Shown here: positions 7,383 through 15,188 of the stretch, piece by piece
Layout: each line of letters begins with the position of its first letter
Position numbering within the stretch: the stretch's first letter is position 1
Source of the DNA: a virus
IMG/VR virus record: IMGVR_UViG_3300028392_000054
Location: 1-64,000 of that record
Strand: one strand, 5' to 3'
DNA: 64,000 nucleotides
Notes under the pieces: generated by a model
Databases searched by the model: none
What the model was told of the DNA's origin: nothing
Seen by the model: only the letters and a program-made list of their open reading frames with translations
Program-made: the position numbers and the translations under genes

Positions 7383-7532
7383 ATGATAGAACCTATCCTC
7401 TATGGAGTTGTGTTACCGTTTGGATTGTTCGGGCTGGAAACAATAGTCTTAGCAATCTGGTTACACAGGACAACAGCACCAAAACCAAAACAAAATAAAC
7501 TAATTAAGAAAGGCAAGACAAATGGGCGATAG
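7383..7532 (+). CDS. Small single-pass membrane protein (49 aa)
   Basis: ATG 7383 lies five bases after the VWA stop codon, and the stop overlaps the next gene by 11 bases. Residues 5-28 form a hydrophobic helix (ILYGVVLPFGLFGLETIVLA), followed by a basic Lys-rich tail. Not recognised; position in the coupled chain supports it being real. Confidence 0.55.
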   Translation: MIEPILYGVVLPFGLFGLETIVLAIWLHRTTAPKPKQNKLIKKGKTNGR

Positions 7533-7896
7533 AAGTTCTATCTACATTATCAGCAAGGGCTTACCAAAGCCGATACAGATTTACGGTCACTATGGGTATG
7601 ATGATAACGCCAGAGCCACAGCCATAGTTCTCAGCAACACCAAGAGGCTCGGTGACGCTTGGTATCTAACAGCACAATTGTTCTACCAGTTTGCAATCGT
7701 TCAGGGTGGCTATGTGGGTGTGGATAGTTTCGGTATCGGTTCTGTTGATACCCTTAGCAATTCTGACGAGAATCCACCTATCTATCTAAACGCCGATAAT
7801 GGTGAGGTTGAGTATGGTGGCATGGATTACACAAAGACAGAGTTCGTAGAGGAGTTTGGCAAGTTGGCTGGACTAGATTGGATAAGTAACACATGA
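7522..7896 (+). CDS. Hypothetical protein of the GDRS / LYGHYG type (124 aa)
   Basis: Begins MGDRSSIYIISK and continues IQIYGHYGYDD, the pattern of a group of small phage and actinobacterial proteins beginning GDRx and containing a 'Y-x-H-W/Y-G' motif; their role is unknown. AAGAAAGGCAAGACAA before the ATG offers a fair ribosome binding site. It overlaps the next gene by four bases. Confidence 0.6.
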   Translation: MGDRSSIYIISKGLPKPIQIYGHYGYDDNARATAIVLSNTKRLGDAWYLTAQLFYQFAIVQGGYVGVDSFGIGSVDTLSNSDENPPIYLNADNGEVEYGGMDYTKTEFVEEFGKLAGLDWISNT

Positions 7897-8087
7897 TTAC
7901 AATGAATAAAACAGCGTGGGTCGCTAGTGACGGTTCTTATGGGGCTGGCACAATAATCTTGTTTGACCCTAATGAACTCACAGATTTAGAGTGGGAGATT
8001 GTCGCAGAGGAAACGAGTGACATGGACAGGCTAGATGTAATAAAGCAAATACTAAATAATAAGAAAATAGGAGAAACAAATGATTAA
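7893..8087 (+). CDS. Small acidic hypothetical protein (64 aa)
   Basis: Starts at an ATGATTACAATG cluster overlapping the previous stop; either ATG (7893 or 7902) is possible. It contains NELTDLEWEIVAEETSD, a helix also seen in other small phage proteins, and ends within the HTH gene that follows (8-base overlap). Not recognised. Confidence 0.55.
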   Translation: MITMNKTAWVASDGSYGAGTIILFDPNELTDLEWEIVAEETSDMDRLDVIKQILNNKKIGETND

Positions 8088-8319
8088 AACTAATAAGCAA
8101 GTAGAAACATCTTGGGCTTGGTTCGTAGCACGCTACAAGAAACTCGGCTACAAATCTCTCAACCAGTTCGCAATCGCAACAGGCTTTCAGAAGTCTAGCC
8201 TATCCAGATACTTTCACCTTGAGAGGCAGATACCTAGTGGCATGATGTCGGCTTTATGTAGCACGCTAAAGGTCAGCCCTAATACCCTGATGAAAGTCAT
8301 TGGCGAGGAGTGGAACTAA
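8080..8319 (+). CDS. HTH DNA-binding protein (79 aa)
   Basis: A compact XRE-like helix-turn-helix: YKKLGYKSLNQFAIATGFQ, then SSLSRYFHLERQIPSG, then a closing helix with SPNTLMKVIG. It shares layout and the PNTL-hydrophobic ending with the product at 2697-3050. GGAGAAACAA precedes the ATG. A regulator of phage transcription is the natural guess. Confidence 0.65.
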   Translation: MIKTNKQVETSWAWFVARYKKLGYKSLNQFAIATGFQKSSLSRYFHLERQIPSGMMSALCSTLKVSPNTLMKVIGEEWN

Positions 8320-8510
8320 TGGAAACTTACAGCGTAATACTTACCAGCGACAGCACAACTTTCATCACGACCATAGACTATAAGTATGAGGGTGAGGAAG
8401 AACTAGACGAGGACAAGTTGTATGACTTGGCGATTGCTCGTATTAAAGACGAGGAAGGCATTGACCTTAGTAATAGACGGTTGGACTTTACATACGAGGA
8501 GATTAACTAA
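8319..8510 (+). CDS. Small acidic hypothetical protein (63 aa)
   Basis: ATG 8319 is chosen over the upstream GTG 8310 because it forms the TAATG junction used throughout this operon. The protein starts METYSVILTSDSTTF and is rich in Asp and Glu. Not recognised. Confidence 0.55.
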   Translation: METYSVILTSDSTTFITTIDYKYEGEEELDEDKLYDLAIARIKDEEGIDLSNRRLDFTYEEIN

Positions 8511-8686
8511 TGGCTAGTGTGACCATAGAGGTTCGTCAGGTCTATAAAATTACAGTTACAGGTGACGAGTTCTGGGGTGATGTCTTAGACAAAGCCCTAA
8601 AGACTTATTACACAACTGGCGTAGAGATAGATGAAGTAACCCTATTAAGTGCTGATAACGAGTTTATTGAGAGTGAGGAGAACTAA
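8510..8686 (+). CDS. Small hypothetical protein (58 aa)
   Basis: TAATG junctions at both ends. MASVTIEVRQVYKITVTGDE is beta-rich, and the chain ends in an acidic tail. It resembles its neighbour at 8319 in size and composition (an amphipathic beta start, DEV and acidic end), so the two may be diverged duplicates. Confidence 0.55.
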   Translation: MASVTIEVRQVYKITVTGDEFWGDVLDKALKTYYTTGVEIDEVTLLSADNEFIESEEN

Positions 8687-8808
8687 TGAGCAACTGGGAA
8701 GTTAAAGACGACCAAGATGTTTCGTGGTGGCATTGTGGTCGCCCTGCCTATTGGGAAAATGATGATGTGTATTGTTCTAAATGCCAAGAAAAGTTAGAGG
8801 AGAATTAA
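8686..8808 (+). CDS. Zinc-ribbon-like mini-protein (40 aa)
   Basis: Starts at a TAATG overlap. It contains WWHCGRPAYW and VYCSKCQEKL, i.e. one C and a C-x2-C knuckle with nearby His, giving up to four zinc ligands. Coupled to the next gene, whose ATG (8809) directly follows the stop. Confidence 0.55.
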   Translation: MSNWEVKDDQDVSWWHCGRPAYWENDDVYCSKCQEKLEEN

Positions 8809-9042
8809 ATGTTTAACTATGACGGTTGGCTAGAAAGCCCATACACAGACGAGGGTATGGATTGTTCAGAGAGTTATTGCTCTCTATGCTGGACAGATTG
8901 CGAGGAGTGCGATACGCAAGGCGAACTAGACGGAGTGACTTGCCCTAAGTGTGAGGGCGAGGGGGCTTTTTATTACGACCAAGCCAGCGATTACGAACAC
9001 CGATACGAACATGACGCAAGCCAAACACCAGACGACAAATAA
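8809..9042 (+). CDS. DnaJ-like cysteine-rich zinc protein (77 aa)
   Basis: Contains CSLCWTDCEECDTQGELDG and CPKCEGEGAF, which repeat the C-x2-C-x-G-x-G zinc-knuckle style of the DnaJ central domain, without a J-domain or peptide-binding domain. The spacing C-x2-C, C-x2-C, C-x2-C is compatible with one or two zinc ions. Many phages carry such orphan knuckles; role unknown. Confidence 0.6.
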   Translation: MFNYDGWLESPYTDEGMDCSESYCSLCWTDCEECDTQGELDGVTCPKCEGEGAFYYDQASDYEHRYEHDASQTPDDK

Positions 9043-9051
9043 GGAAAACAA

Positions 9052-9525
9052 ATGACAATACCCGAATTACAATTACTAATAAGCCTGATACCACTAGCCT
9101 ATGTCGGTGGTGCTATGATACCGATTTTTCACTCGGACTACACTCGTAATAAAGTTTCTAATAAGATAGTTGTGCCTTTAATGGTTCTGACCTTGTTGTG
9201 TTGGCTGACCTTAGCAATCTGGCAGGGCGAGTGGCTAAAGTTCGGTATCTCTATCCTATTCTTTATAGGAACTATCCTGTTTGGTTTCTTCATAAACATT
9301 AAGTATGACCTATTAGGTATGGGTGACATAAAACTATTAGCAATCTTGTCTATGATACTGTCGTGGTTTTCATGGGGAGTAGCCCTTGTATTCTTACCAG
9401 TAACAGCAGTTTTATCACTTGTAGTAGGGTTCTTTGTAGTAATGCTCTCTAACGCAAAAGACATGAGGTTATCACCAGTAGTCTTTATAGCCTTCGGATT
9501 CCTAATGGCAGTAGCCATGAATTAA
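9052..9525 (+). CDS. Prepilin peptidase-like GxGD aspartyl protease (A24 family)
   Basis: A 157-aa polytopic membrane protein with about five hydrophobic segments. The two catalytic aspartates of family A24 are visible: D29 in HSDYTRNKVSNKIVVPL, matching the D-x-R-x-x-x-I-x-N motif, and D92 in LLGMGDIKLL, the GxGD motif. Length matches the short TadV/FppA-type enzymes rather than the longer PilD with its N-methylation domain. These cleave the leader of type IV prepilins at the membrane. AAGGAAAACAA precedes the ATG, and it closes the left-arm operon before a terminator. Phage-encoded examples are unusual. Confidence 0.75.
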   Translation: MTIPELQLLISLIPLAYVGGAMIPIFHSDYTRNKVSNKIVVPLMVLTLLCWLTLAIWQGEWLKFGISILFFIGTILFGFFINIKYDLLGMGDIKLLAILSMILSWFSWGVALVFLPVTAVLSLVVGFFVVMLSNAKDMRLSPVVFIAFGFLMAVAMN

Positions 9526-9542
9526 ATAGCAATTAAATAATT

Positions 9543-9568
9543 AAGCCCTCAGAAATGAGGGCTTTTTT
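9543..9568 (+). terminator. Intrinsic terminator of the left-arm operon
   Basis: AAGCCCTCA (9543-9551), loop GAAA, TGAGGGCTT (9556-9564), then a T-run. A textbook rho-independent terminator 18 bases after the prepilin peptidase stop. Confidence 0.9.
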
Positions 9569-9628
9569 ATTGCCCAAAGTTCCTAGGACCAGCTCAGCTC
9601 AGGGCGGGAGAGATGTAGGAGAGGTAAA

Positions 9629-9712
9629 AGAGAGAGAGAGATTTAAATAGCAAAAAAGCCCATAACCGTATTTGGCTATGGGCTTTAATGAGAGAGAGAG
9701 AGAGAGAGAGAG
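9629..9712. repeat. Two AG tracts flanking a bidirectional hairpin at the convergent junction
   Basis: (AG)6 at 9629-9640 and (AG)11 at 9691-9712 flank the hairpin AAGCCCATA (9656-9664) / TATGGGCTT (9677-9685). Read on the minus strand, the hairpin is followed by TTTTTTG and terminates the ribonucleotide reductase gene; on the plus strand it offers a second stop. The AG tracts match those in the promoter-like blocks at 1093, 1985 and 3451. The longer one ends two bases before the reductase stop codon. Confidence 0.7.
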
Positions 9713-9714
9713 AT

Positions 9715-11748
9715 TTACTGGTTGTCTTTAATTAGTTTTATTTCACAAGCGTCAGTAGTACAATAAGCCTCACCGATAGCCTCAATACCTAAGCCCTGAT
9801 ACACGCCAGCAAAGTCAATAGGGAATAGTTCCATAGCATACTGGTCGTATTCCGCTTGAGAGATTTGAGAGTAAGGCATTTGAGGATAGACATGGTTACC
9901 CATTGGCAAGAAAGAGATCGTTTTTAACTGACCGTCGTACATGTGGAGAACTGTACCTACATCTTTAATTTCTTTTTCAGCGTCAAAAGAGATAGTCACA
10001 GACACAGAGTTATCTGACCACCAGCGTTGAGCAGTCGCAGCGAGAGCAACCTTTTCGTAGATAGATACATCTTTTTCAGAACGCTTAGCAAGAGATTTAA
10101 TAGGGAAGAACACCACAGAAGTCTTAGTAGTGTTTTCACTAGCAGGTTCTACTCGGTAATTAGCCATTTTAAAGAGAGAGAGCATAGGGTCATCATTACC
10201 AAAGCGGATGGCACGCAAGAAGTATTCGCCGCCTGGGGTCCAATGTACGCCTGGACTTTCACCAGAGAGAATAGATACAGTACCAGAAGGCTTTATTGTA
10301 GTTGTTTTAATGCTTTCTCGTATTCCAAGCCACTCAGAATAGCTTTTATCGTAATTAACGATAGTCTTGTAGCCTTCATCCATCCACTCACGAAGCACTG
10401 GAAGCCCGTTGATGTCAGCGAAGTTAGCCACACCAGACATAGAAGTTCCAATGCGTCTGTTCCTTTGCATGATAGCGTTAGTTTCTTCCCAGTGAGTAGG
10501 CAAGAGTGTAACAGTCTTAGCATAGAGATAAGCAAACTTGAGAGTACGCTTGTAGTCCTCAAGAGATTCATGTCTATTTAGATAAGTTTCTACCAGAGTA
10601 CAGCACTCAAACGATTCGAGAGATTGCTCGGCACATGGGTTATAGCCCGCAGCACGCCAATCTTTATTGTTAGGTTGGTCGGCTAATCTACCATACTTAC
10701 GAGTTACATCCATCCAAATAACTCCAGGCTCACCATTGAGAGCGATACCATCTACAATTGCAGAGAGGTCTGTACCCACAGCGGTTTCTACAGAGTTATT
10801 AGACATCCAAGCCCAGCCTGGATTTTCTGGGTCATAAGAGTTACGTTCTGGGAAACGCTCAGCATTTTTGAGATTTAAGAAGTTATCGTCATCTATACGC
10901 CCAAGCAACAGCTCAGCAGAACGGCGAACGTTACCTGAAACTACGCAAACACCAATCATATTACCTATATCCGCAATATCAATTCGGGTTATCTTATTTC
11001 CAGCCCTACCAGCAAAGAGTTTTCTAATGTGCGTGTGCAATTTTAGAAGCGGTTCGTGTCCCGCAGCAGTTCCGCCGAAGGTAGCAATAGGTGCGCCAAA
11101 TGGTCTAATGCTGTCGTAATTAAATACCCAAGTAGGCTGGTCTGGCTTTAAATAAGCATTTATTAAAGCAACAGTACTATCTACCCAACCCTCTCGCGTG
11201 TCAGGGATATCGAACACTTGTTCGCCTTTTGGCTCATAGATGTCAAAGCCTTTATCAGCACCTTTGTCATCAAAGCCCACACCCACACCCAGCATCGAGG
11301 CTTCCATCAGGAACGCAAACGGCTTAGCAGGGTTGTTTTTAGACATTTCATTAGTAGAAACAAATGCGCAATTCTGCAAAGCAGCACTATTCTTTTGCTC
11401 ATTTACCAAAGGCGTACCCATTACCCAAAGACCTCGGCCAGGCGGAGTCCACTTGAGATTAAACAGGCGGTCAAACGCTTCTTTAGCGGAAGCCTGTGCC
11501 TTAGCGTCGTTCCAAGGCAAACGGTTAGTCTTAGCGTGGTCTTTCTGAAGCGAGTACATACCGTTGATGACACGCTCACATACATCAGTCCAAGTTTCTT
11601 TAGTACCGTCAGCCTTTAGGCGAGAGTAAGTACGAAGAAAGGTAATCTCTCCAACAGAGTTACCAGCAACATCTTTAAACCCCCAAGGTACTACTTTGTT
11701 CTTGTAGCCTTCTACGAAGTCGTTTGTTAATTTAAATGATAATGACAT
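9715..11748 (-). CDS. nrdJ: Adenosylcobalamin-dependent ribonucleoside-triphosphate reductase (class II)
   Basis: Reduces ribonucleotides to deoxyribonucleotides for phage DNA synthesis, independent of oxygen, using B12. The start at 11748 (677 aa) is preceded by AGGAAATGCT; an upstream ATG at 11799 has no such site. Visible features: C127 in LQNCAFVS, the thiyl/redox segment NPCAEQSLESFECC (about residues 365-385), and a C-terminal CTTDAC with Cys at about 663 and 668. That C-x4-C spacing equals the swinging-arm pair of the monomeric Lactobacillus-type enzyme. GTSMSGVANFADI and KPSGTVSILSG are further family segments. Use of B12 implies the host makes or imports it. Confidence 0.93.
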   Translation of the reverse strand: MSLSFKLTNDFVEGYKNKVVPWGFKDVAGNSVGEITFLRTYSRLKADGTKETWTDVCERVINGMYSLQKDHAKTNRLPWNDAKAQASAKEAFDRLFNLKWTPPGRGLWVMGTPLVNEQKNSAALQNCAFVSTNEMSKNNPAKPFAFLMEASMLGVGVGFDDKGADKGFDIYEPKGEQVFDIPDTREGWVDSTVALINAYLKPDQPTWVFNYDSIRPFGAPIATFGGTAAGHEPLLKLHTHIRKLFAGRAGNKITRIDIADIGNMIGVCVVSGNVRRSAELLLGRIDDDNFLNLKNAERFPERNSYDPENPGWAWMSNNSVETAVGTDLSAIVDGIALNGEPGVIWMDVTRKYGRLADQPNNKDWRAAGYNPCAEQSLESFECCTLVETYLNRHESLEDYKRTLKFAYLYAKTVTLLPTHWEETNAIMQRNRRIGTSMSGVANFADINGLPVLREWMDEGYKTIVNYDKSYSEWLGIRESIKTTTIKPSGTVSILSGESPGVHWTPGGEYFLRAIRFGNDDPMLSLFKMANYRVEPASENTTKTSVVFFPIKSLAKRSEKDVSIYEKVALAATAQRWWSDNSVSVTISFDAEKEIKDVGTVLHMYDGQLKTISFLPMGNHVYPQMPYSQISQAEYDQYAMELFPIDFAGVYQGLGIEAIGEAYCTTDACEIKLIKDNQ

Positions 11749-11896
11749 AGCATTTCCTATTCTTTTATTTGTTTGGGGTAGTGTTCTAGTATAGGTCATC
11801 CCTGTTAGAAGATGATCCGGAAGCGGAAGGTGGGTGTGTTATTTTGAATCAATTTAGGACTATGCCATTTCAGGCGTTTTTTAATACATATATCAG
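11749..11896 (-). promoter_or_regulatory. nrdJ leader with possible -10 box
   Basis: The 148-base gap upstream of nrdJ has TATACT on the minus strand at 11788-11793, 40 bases before the start, a good -10; no clear -35 lies 16-18 bases upstream. No cobalamin-riboswitch B12 box is seen. A short ATATATCAGCTATATGT-like dyad lies at the far end near 11886-11903, just after the stop of the upstream gene. Confidence 0.35.
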
Positions 11897-13342
11897 CTAT
11901 ATGTCAGTCGTGTTTATCTTCTTAATTATCTCGTTTGTCTGGTCTTCATTGTATCCGTTATTAGGTAGTTCAGTCAATTTTTGAGCCCTATCGCCGAATA
12001 AACTGGACAAAACTCCAGCCGAATTTCCACGCTCAACAGAGATTCTCATAGTCTCTTTTGACTCGTCTAATTCTTTAATAGTCTTAAGCATTTTAAAGAA
12101 TCTATCCATCTCTAGACCTGTATTTGGGTCAGGATATCCGCCGTTTAAATCCTCTGCAAACTTGGCAAATGCCACTCGTTGCCCTTGTATTTCAAGGAGT
12201 GAGTTAATTAGACCCTTAAGTTGTTCCTTGGTTTTTACCTCAACTGGTAGGTTAAACGCACAAGGGTTATCCACCTTAAAAGCAGGACAGTTATCCTTGA
12301 CAAAACAAGAATTACACTGGCGTAGGCTAGTGCTATTTGAACGAAGAACAGGTACATCTTTAATTACATCACGACCAGTTTCATCCGTCTCAATGACACG
12401 TGAAACTTCTACTCCAAGAACAGGTAAAGTACGCATTTCGAGTGGATTTCGCTGTAAAAGTTTGACTGATTCAGATGCTGATATATCAGTATTAGAGGGG
12501 GTAGTTTGACTATTTTGAGGGGGTAACATTTCACCACTTATATCTGATATATGTTTAGTGCTATCAGCCCATATTTCTAGCTGTTGATACGACCATACGG
12601 CGAGCCTAGAGACCTCAACAGCGTCATCTGCAAGTATCTTATCGAAGTTTAAGTTAGCCTCTTCATAAGCGGCTTTATAGCGTGAGCGAGCCTGGTCTTT
12701 CATACGTTTAGGGTAACGGTGTAGTTGATTACCAAACCATACGATAGTTTCGCCCCTCATCATAGGAGATAACCAAGCAAGCGTGCTAGTAGTCTCAAAC
12801 GGCGAGTTACGGAACTTATCAGGCTTGATAGACCCTAAAATGTGAAACTTAGTACCATGCTGGGAAGAAAACTTGCGGCACATCGGCTCAAGTGCTTCTG
12901 CTACATTTCCAGCAATAAAAACATTTAAATATCTAGTGGCAAGGCTTTCTAAACTACCTTCGGTATAAACAACACCAAACTTAGTATCATCTACCTCATT
13001 CCACACAGACGCCCGCTGCTGGGTAATAAACTCTTGAGACAGATTTGGGTGGCTTATTTCACTAAAAAGGGTAATTCTATTCAGGTTATCTGAAATAAAC
13101 TCCTCATAGTCGGCACAAAAGTCCTCTAATTCCTCATCCGTTAAGCTGGCTGTAGCCGGTATGCCTGGATACACATATACTTCTACCTCATCTTTAAAAT
13201 AGTTCTCTAATAAATATTTTTTAGTCTTTGGTAAACCACGCTTTACAAGGCCCCAATAACTAACGCCAACCTTTTGAGCGTTTGAGTGGTCTAAGATAGT
13301 GCGGTTGCTAGGTACTTCTGCACCTAAATAAATTATCTTCAT
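11897..13342 (-). CDS. Large protein, possibly TGT/DpdA-like TIM barrel with Cys cluster
   Basis: A 481-aa protein not firmly identified. The N-terminal two thirds look like a TIM barrel: strands such as MKIIYLGAEVPSN, VEVYVYPGIPA and a late segment KFHILGSIKPDKFRNSPFE followed by TTSTLAWLSPMMRGE. The last resembles the region of tRNA-guanine transglycosylases and phage DpdA proteins that precedes the catalytic 'DST-W' motif, although the Asp is not conserved here. Later, QCNSCFVKDNCPAF is a cysteine cluster (C-x2-C-x5-C) able to bind metal. ATGA overlap with the preceding gene (13339). Alternative: an unrelated barrel enzyme of actinophages. Confidence 0.4.
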   Translation of the reverse strand: MKIIYLGAEVPSNRTILDHSNAQKVGVSYWGLVKRGLPKTKKYLLENYFKDEVEVYVYPGIPATASLTDEELEDFCADYEEFISDNLNRITLFSEISHPNLSQEFITQQRASVWNEVDDTKFGVVYTEGSLESLATRYLNVFIAGNVAEALEPMCRKFSSQHGTKFHILGSIKPDKFRNSPFETTSTLAWLSPMMRGETIVWFGNQLHRYPKRMKDQARSRYKAAYEEANLNFDKILADDAVEVSRLAVWSYQQLEIWADSTKHISDISGEMLPPQNSQTTPSNTDISASESVKLLQRNPLEMRTLPVLGVEVSRVIETDETGRDVIKDVPVLRSNSTSLRQCNSCFVKDNCPAFKVDNPCAFNLPVEVKTKEQLKGLINSLLEIQGQRVAFAKFAEDLNGGYPDPNTGLEMDRFFKMLKTIKELDESKETMRISVERGNSAGVLSSLFGDRAQKLTELPNNGYNEDQTNEIIKKINTTDI

Positions 13343-13794
13343 ATGCGGTCATCCTCTGCCTTCATATCTATCTGCCTATCTAGTTCGCTAACTAGGTCAT
13401 CCCAAGTCTTACGACCTACGCGACCATCTGGTCTAAACTTAGCACTTTGATAGACTGGATGTAACCAGAGTAGTGTTTTAATACCATTTTGTACGCATTT
13501 TAACCCTAATTCTACATCAGCCAATATGACCATAAACAATGGTCCCGATGCCTGTTGATGTTGAATCTTTAGGAAGTCTTTGTCTTCATATTCGCCAACT
13601 GTTTTATTAGAAATAAACCCATCTATGTCGTCAAGTTTATGTTCTCTGCACCAACGCTGAGCTTCTTCTTGGTCATCGCAAGCAAGCATGACCGTGCCAT
13701 TTACATTAAGGGATTTATACAGCGCAACACCCTCATAGATAGGGATTTTACTGCTAGACCGCATTACGCCATCCATAAATAATACAATTGCCAC
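13339..13794 (-). CDS. HAD-like protein lacking the first catalytic Asp
   Basis: A 151-aa protein starting GTG 13794 with AGGAAG upstream. MAIVLFMDGVMRSSS aligns with motif I of HAD phosphatases (hhhD-x-D-G-V), but only the second Asp remains; the nucleophile position is Phe. It could be a catalytically dead or divergent HAD-like fold. ILADVELGLKCVQNGIKTLL fits a later Rossmann strand-helix unit. It is coupled (ATGA) to the TGT-like gene and probably works with it. Confidence 0.45.
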   Translation of the reverse strand: MAIVLFMDGVMRSSSKIPIYEGVALYKSLNVNGTVMLACDDQEEAQRWCREHKLDDIDGFISNKTVGEYEDKDFLKIQHQQASGPLFMVILADVELGLKCVQNGIKTLLWLHPVYQSAKFRPDGRVGRKTWDDLVSELDRQIDMKAEDDRI

Positions 13795-13807
13795 GAATTA
13801 ATTCTTC

Positions 13808-14701
13808 CTAAATAAAGCGTCTAGTTGCTGCGCGTCTAATTAACGTGCTTGCGTCTGGTAAATCTACTCCATATGTCTTTTTGTTTAACGCCTCATCTTG
13901 GGCGTCCATTTCGTCTTTCAATGAGCGTAATGCTTGAATAACACCTGACTGTTTACCTGCTTGCCAACGGTAGTTAGCAAAATCGGCATAACCTTCACCA
14001 GTAGGACTAAAGGCTGACGAACGGCCTTGATGCACACTTTCATACAAACCTGAACCCTGTACCATAGCGATACGCATTTCGGATCTCGCATTTGCACGTA
14101 GCGCTTCATTTCCTGCTTGTTCATATCTATCTTTAGCATTTTGGTATTTAGTTAATATATCTATGGCTTGTACTCTATCGCCCTCAATAGCACTATTCCA
14201 GGTAGGGCTTACATCAACACGCAAAGGCGATGGATTAACTGTCCAAGTGTCATCAGTAAGTGAATACGCAGCGTAAGGTTTAATATCTACAATATTGCTA
14301 CGAACGTTTACATAAAATGTTAATTCAAATGCGCCTAAGAACTCACCAGTAATTGGATGCAAGTCTTCCCTGAATCCTTCATTTAACATCTGGGCAATTT
14401 CTTTATCGCTTAGCCCAGTGAATTGAGTGTTTGAACTGCGAAAACTGCGGTAATCTATACCGATTAAACAGTCCAAGTCACCTGGGTCGCGATGCGCAGC
14501 CCACTGGAATGAAACCCCAGAGCCAGCTAACCAAACGTGAGCCCACGCACTACTACTCGTGTAATACTTATCTAAATAGTTAAATAGCAATTGCAAAACA
14601 GCAGAACGTACCATCGGCTGTATTTTATTACTCTTAAACAACCGTGGGTCTAAAATAGCAGCGGGTTCGCTGAAATAAGATGTTTCTGATGGTTCTAGCA
14701 T
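13808..14701 (-). CDS. Nucleotidyltransferase-like protein
   Basis: A 297-aa protein. AWAHVWLAGSGVSFQWAAHR followed by DPGDLDCLIGIDY matches the G-S-x(n)-D-x-D signature of the polymerase beta-like nucleotidyltransferase fold, where the two Asp of DLD hold the metal. FELTFYVNVRSNIVDIKPY would supply the third-strand acidic residue (D of VDI). Substrate unknown; relatives occur next to DNA-metabolism genes in actinophages. The C-terminal third is helical. The next gene upstream ends directly before this ATG, suggesting one transcript. Confidence 0.6.
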   Translation of the reverse strand: MLEPSETSYFSEPAAILDPRLFKSNKIQPMVRSAVLQLLFNYLDKYYTSSSAWAHVWLAGSGVSFQWAAHRDPGDLDCLIGIDYRSFRSSNTQFTGLSDKEIAQMLNEGFREDLHPITGEFLGAFELTFYVNVRSNIVDIKPYAAYSLTDDTWTVNPSPLRVDVSPTWNSAIEGDRVQAIDILTKYQNAKDRYEQAGNEALRANARSEMRIAMVQGSGLYESVHQGRSSAFSPTGEGYADFANYRWQAGKQSGVIQALRSLKDEMDAQDEALNKKTYGVDLPDASTLIRRAATRRFI

Positions 14702-14911
14702 TTAATCCTCGTCGTCATCTTGCGGAACGATTTGTCTGATGTCAAACTCTTTGCGAATAGTGCGGTCTGGCATTTCTTCTTTAACTGGGGTTACGAAACC
14801 ACAACCAGTGTGGGCTTCTAAAAAGCGTATGGTAGTAAACTGAGTAAAACTCTCATTGAACCCGTCAAGTTGAAGTGTAGCTCCGCATTTGCAGGACATT
14901 TCAGTAAACAT
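14702..14911 (-). CDS. Small Cys-containing hypothetical protein (69 aa)
   Basis: Begins MFTEMSCKCGATLQLDGF and has a second C-x-x-G-type element (HTGCGF), so C7, C9 and C37 with His could hold a metal. The tail is acidic. TTTAGGAGAACCC before the ATG is a strong ribosome binding site. Similar short CxCG proteins are frequent in actinophages; role unknown. Confidence 0.6.
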   Translation of the reverse strand: MFTEMSCKCGATLQLDGFNESFTQFTTIRFLEAHTGCGFVTPVKEEMPDRTIRKEFDIRQIVPQDDDED

Positions 14912-14930
14912 GGGTTCTCCTAAAGGTATA

Positions 14931-15188
14931 TTACTCTTCTATTGTACTCTCGCTTTGGGGGGCTAACGCGGTTATAATCAAAGCCGCTAACTGTTGTTGC
15001 CCTAATGAATATGCTACCTCTGAGGAGCCTACACGGACCTCGTTGAGGGTAGTTTCGCGCTGTATGGATAGAGGCGCTGATAGGTCTGTCAGTACATGCC
15101 AAGCACCTGACTTGGCCTTAACGACCAAAAATCCTGTCTCAAACTCTGTAACTTCTGGGGTTAACTCGTTTTGTGTTTCATCTGTCAT
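14931..15188 (-). CDS. Hypothetical protein (85 aa)
   Basis: Overlaps the previous gene by ATGA. It has acidic ends and a central beta-rich part (TGFLVVKAKSGAWHVLTDL). Not recognised. Runs between the two Cys-rich genes of this operon. Confidence 0.55.
   Translation of the reverse strand: MTDETQNELTPEVTEFETGFLVVKAKSGAWHVLTDLSAPLSIQRETTLNEVRVGSSEVAYSLGQQQLAALIITALAPQSESTIEE

Noticed and set aside
10027-10581. Plus-strand frame of 184 residues opposite nrdJ
   Set aside because: Antisense of a conserved enzyme, no start context.
11749-11896. Cobalamin riboswitch in front of the B12-dependent reductase
   Set aside because: The 148-base leader lacks a visible B12-box core (GCCACTG) and the expected multi-arm fold.
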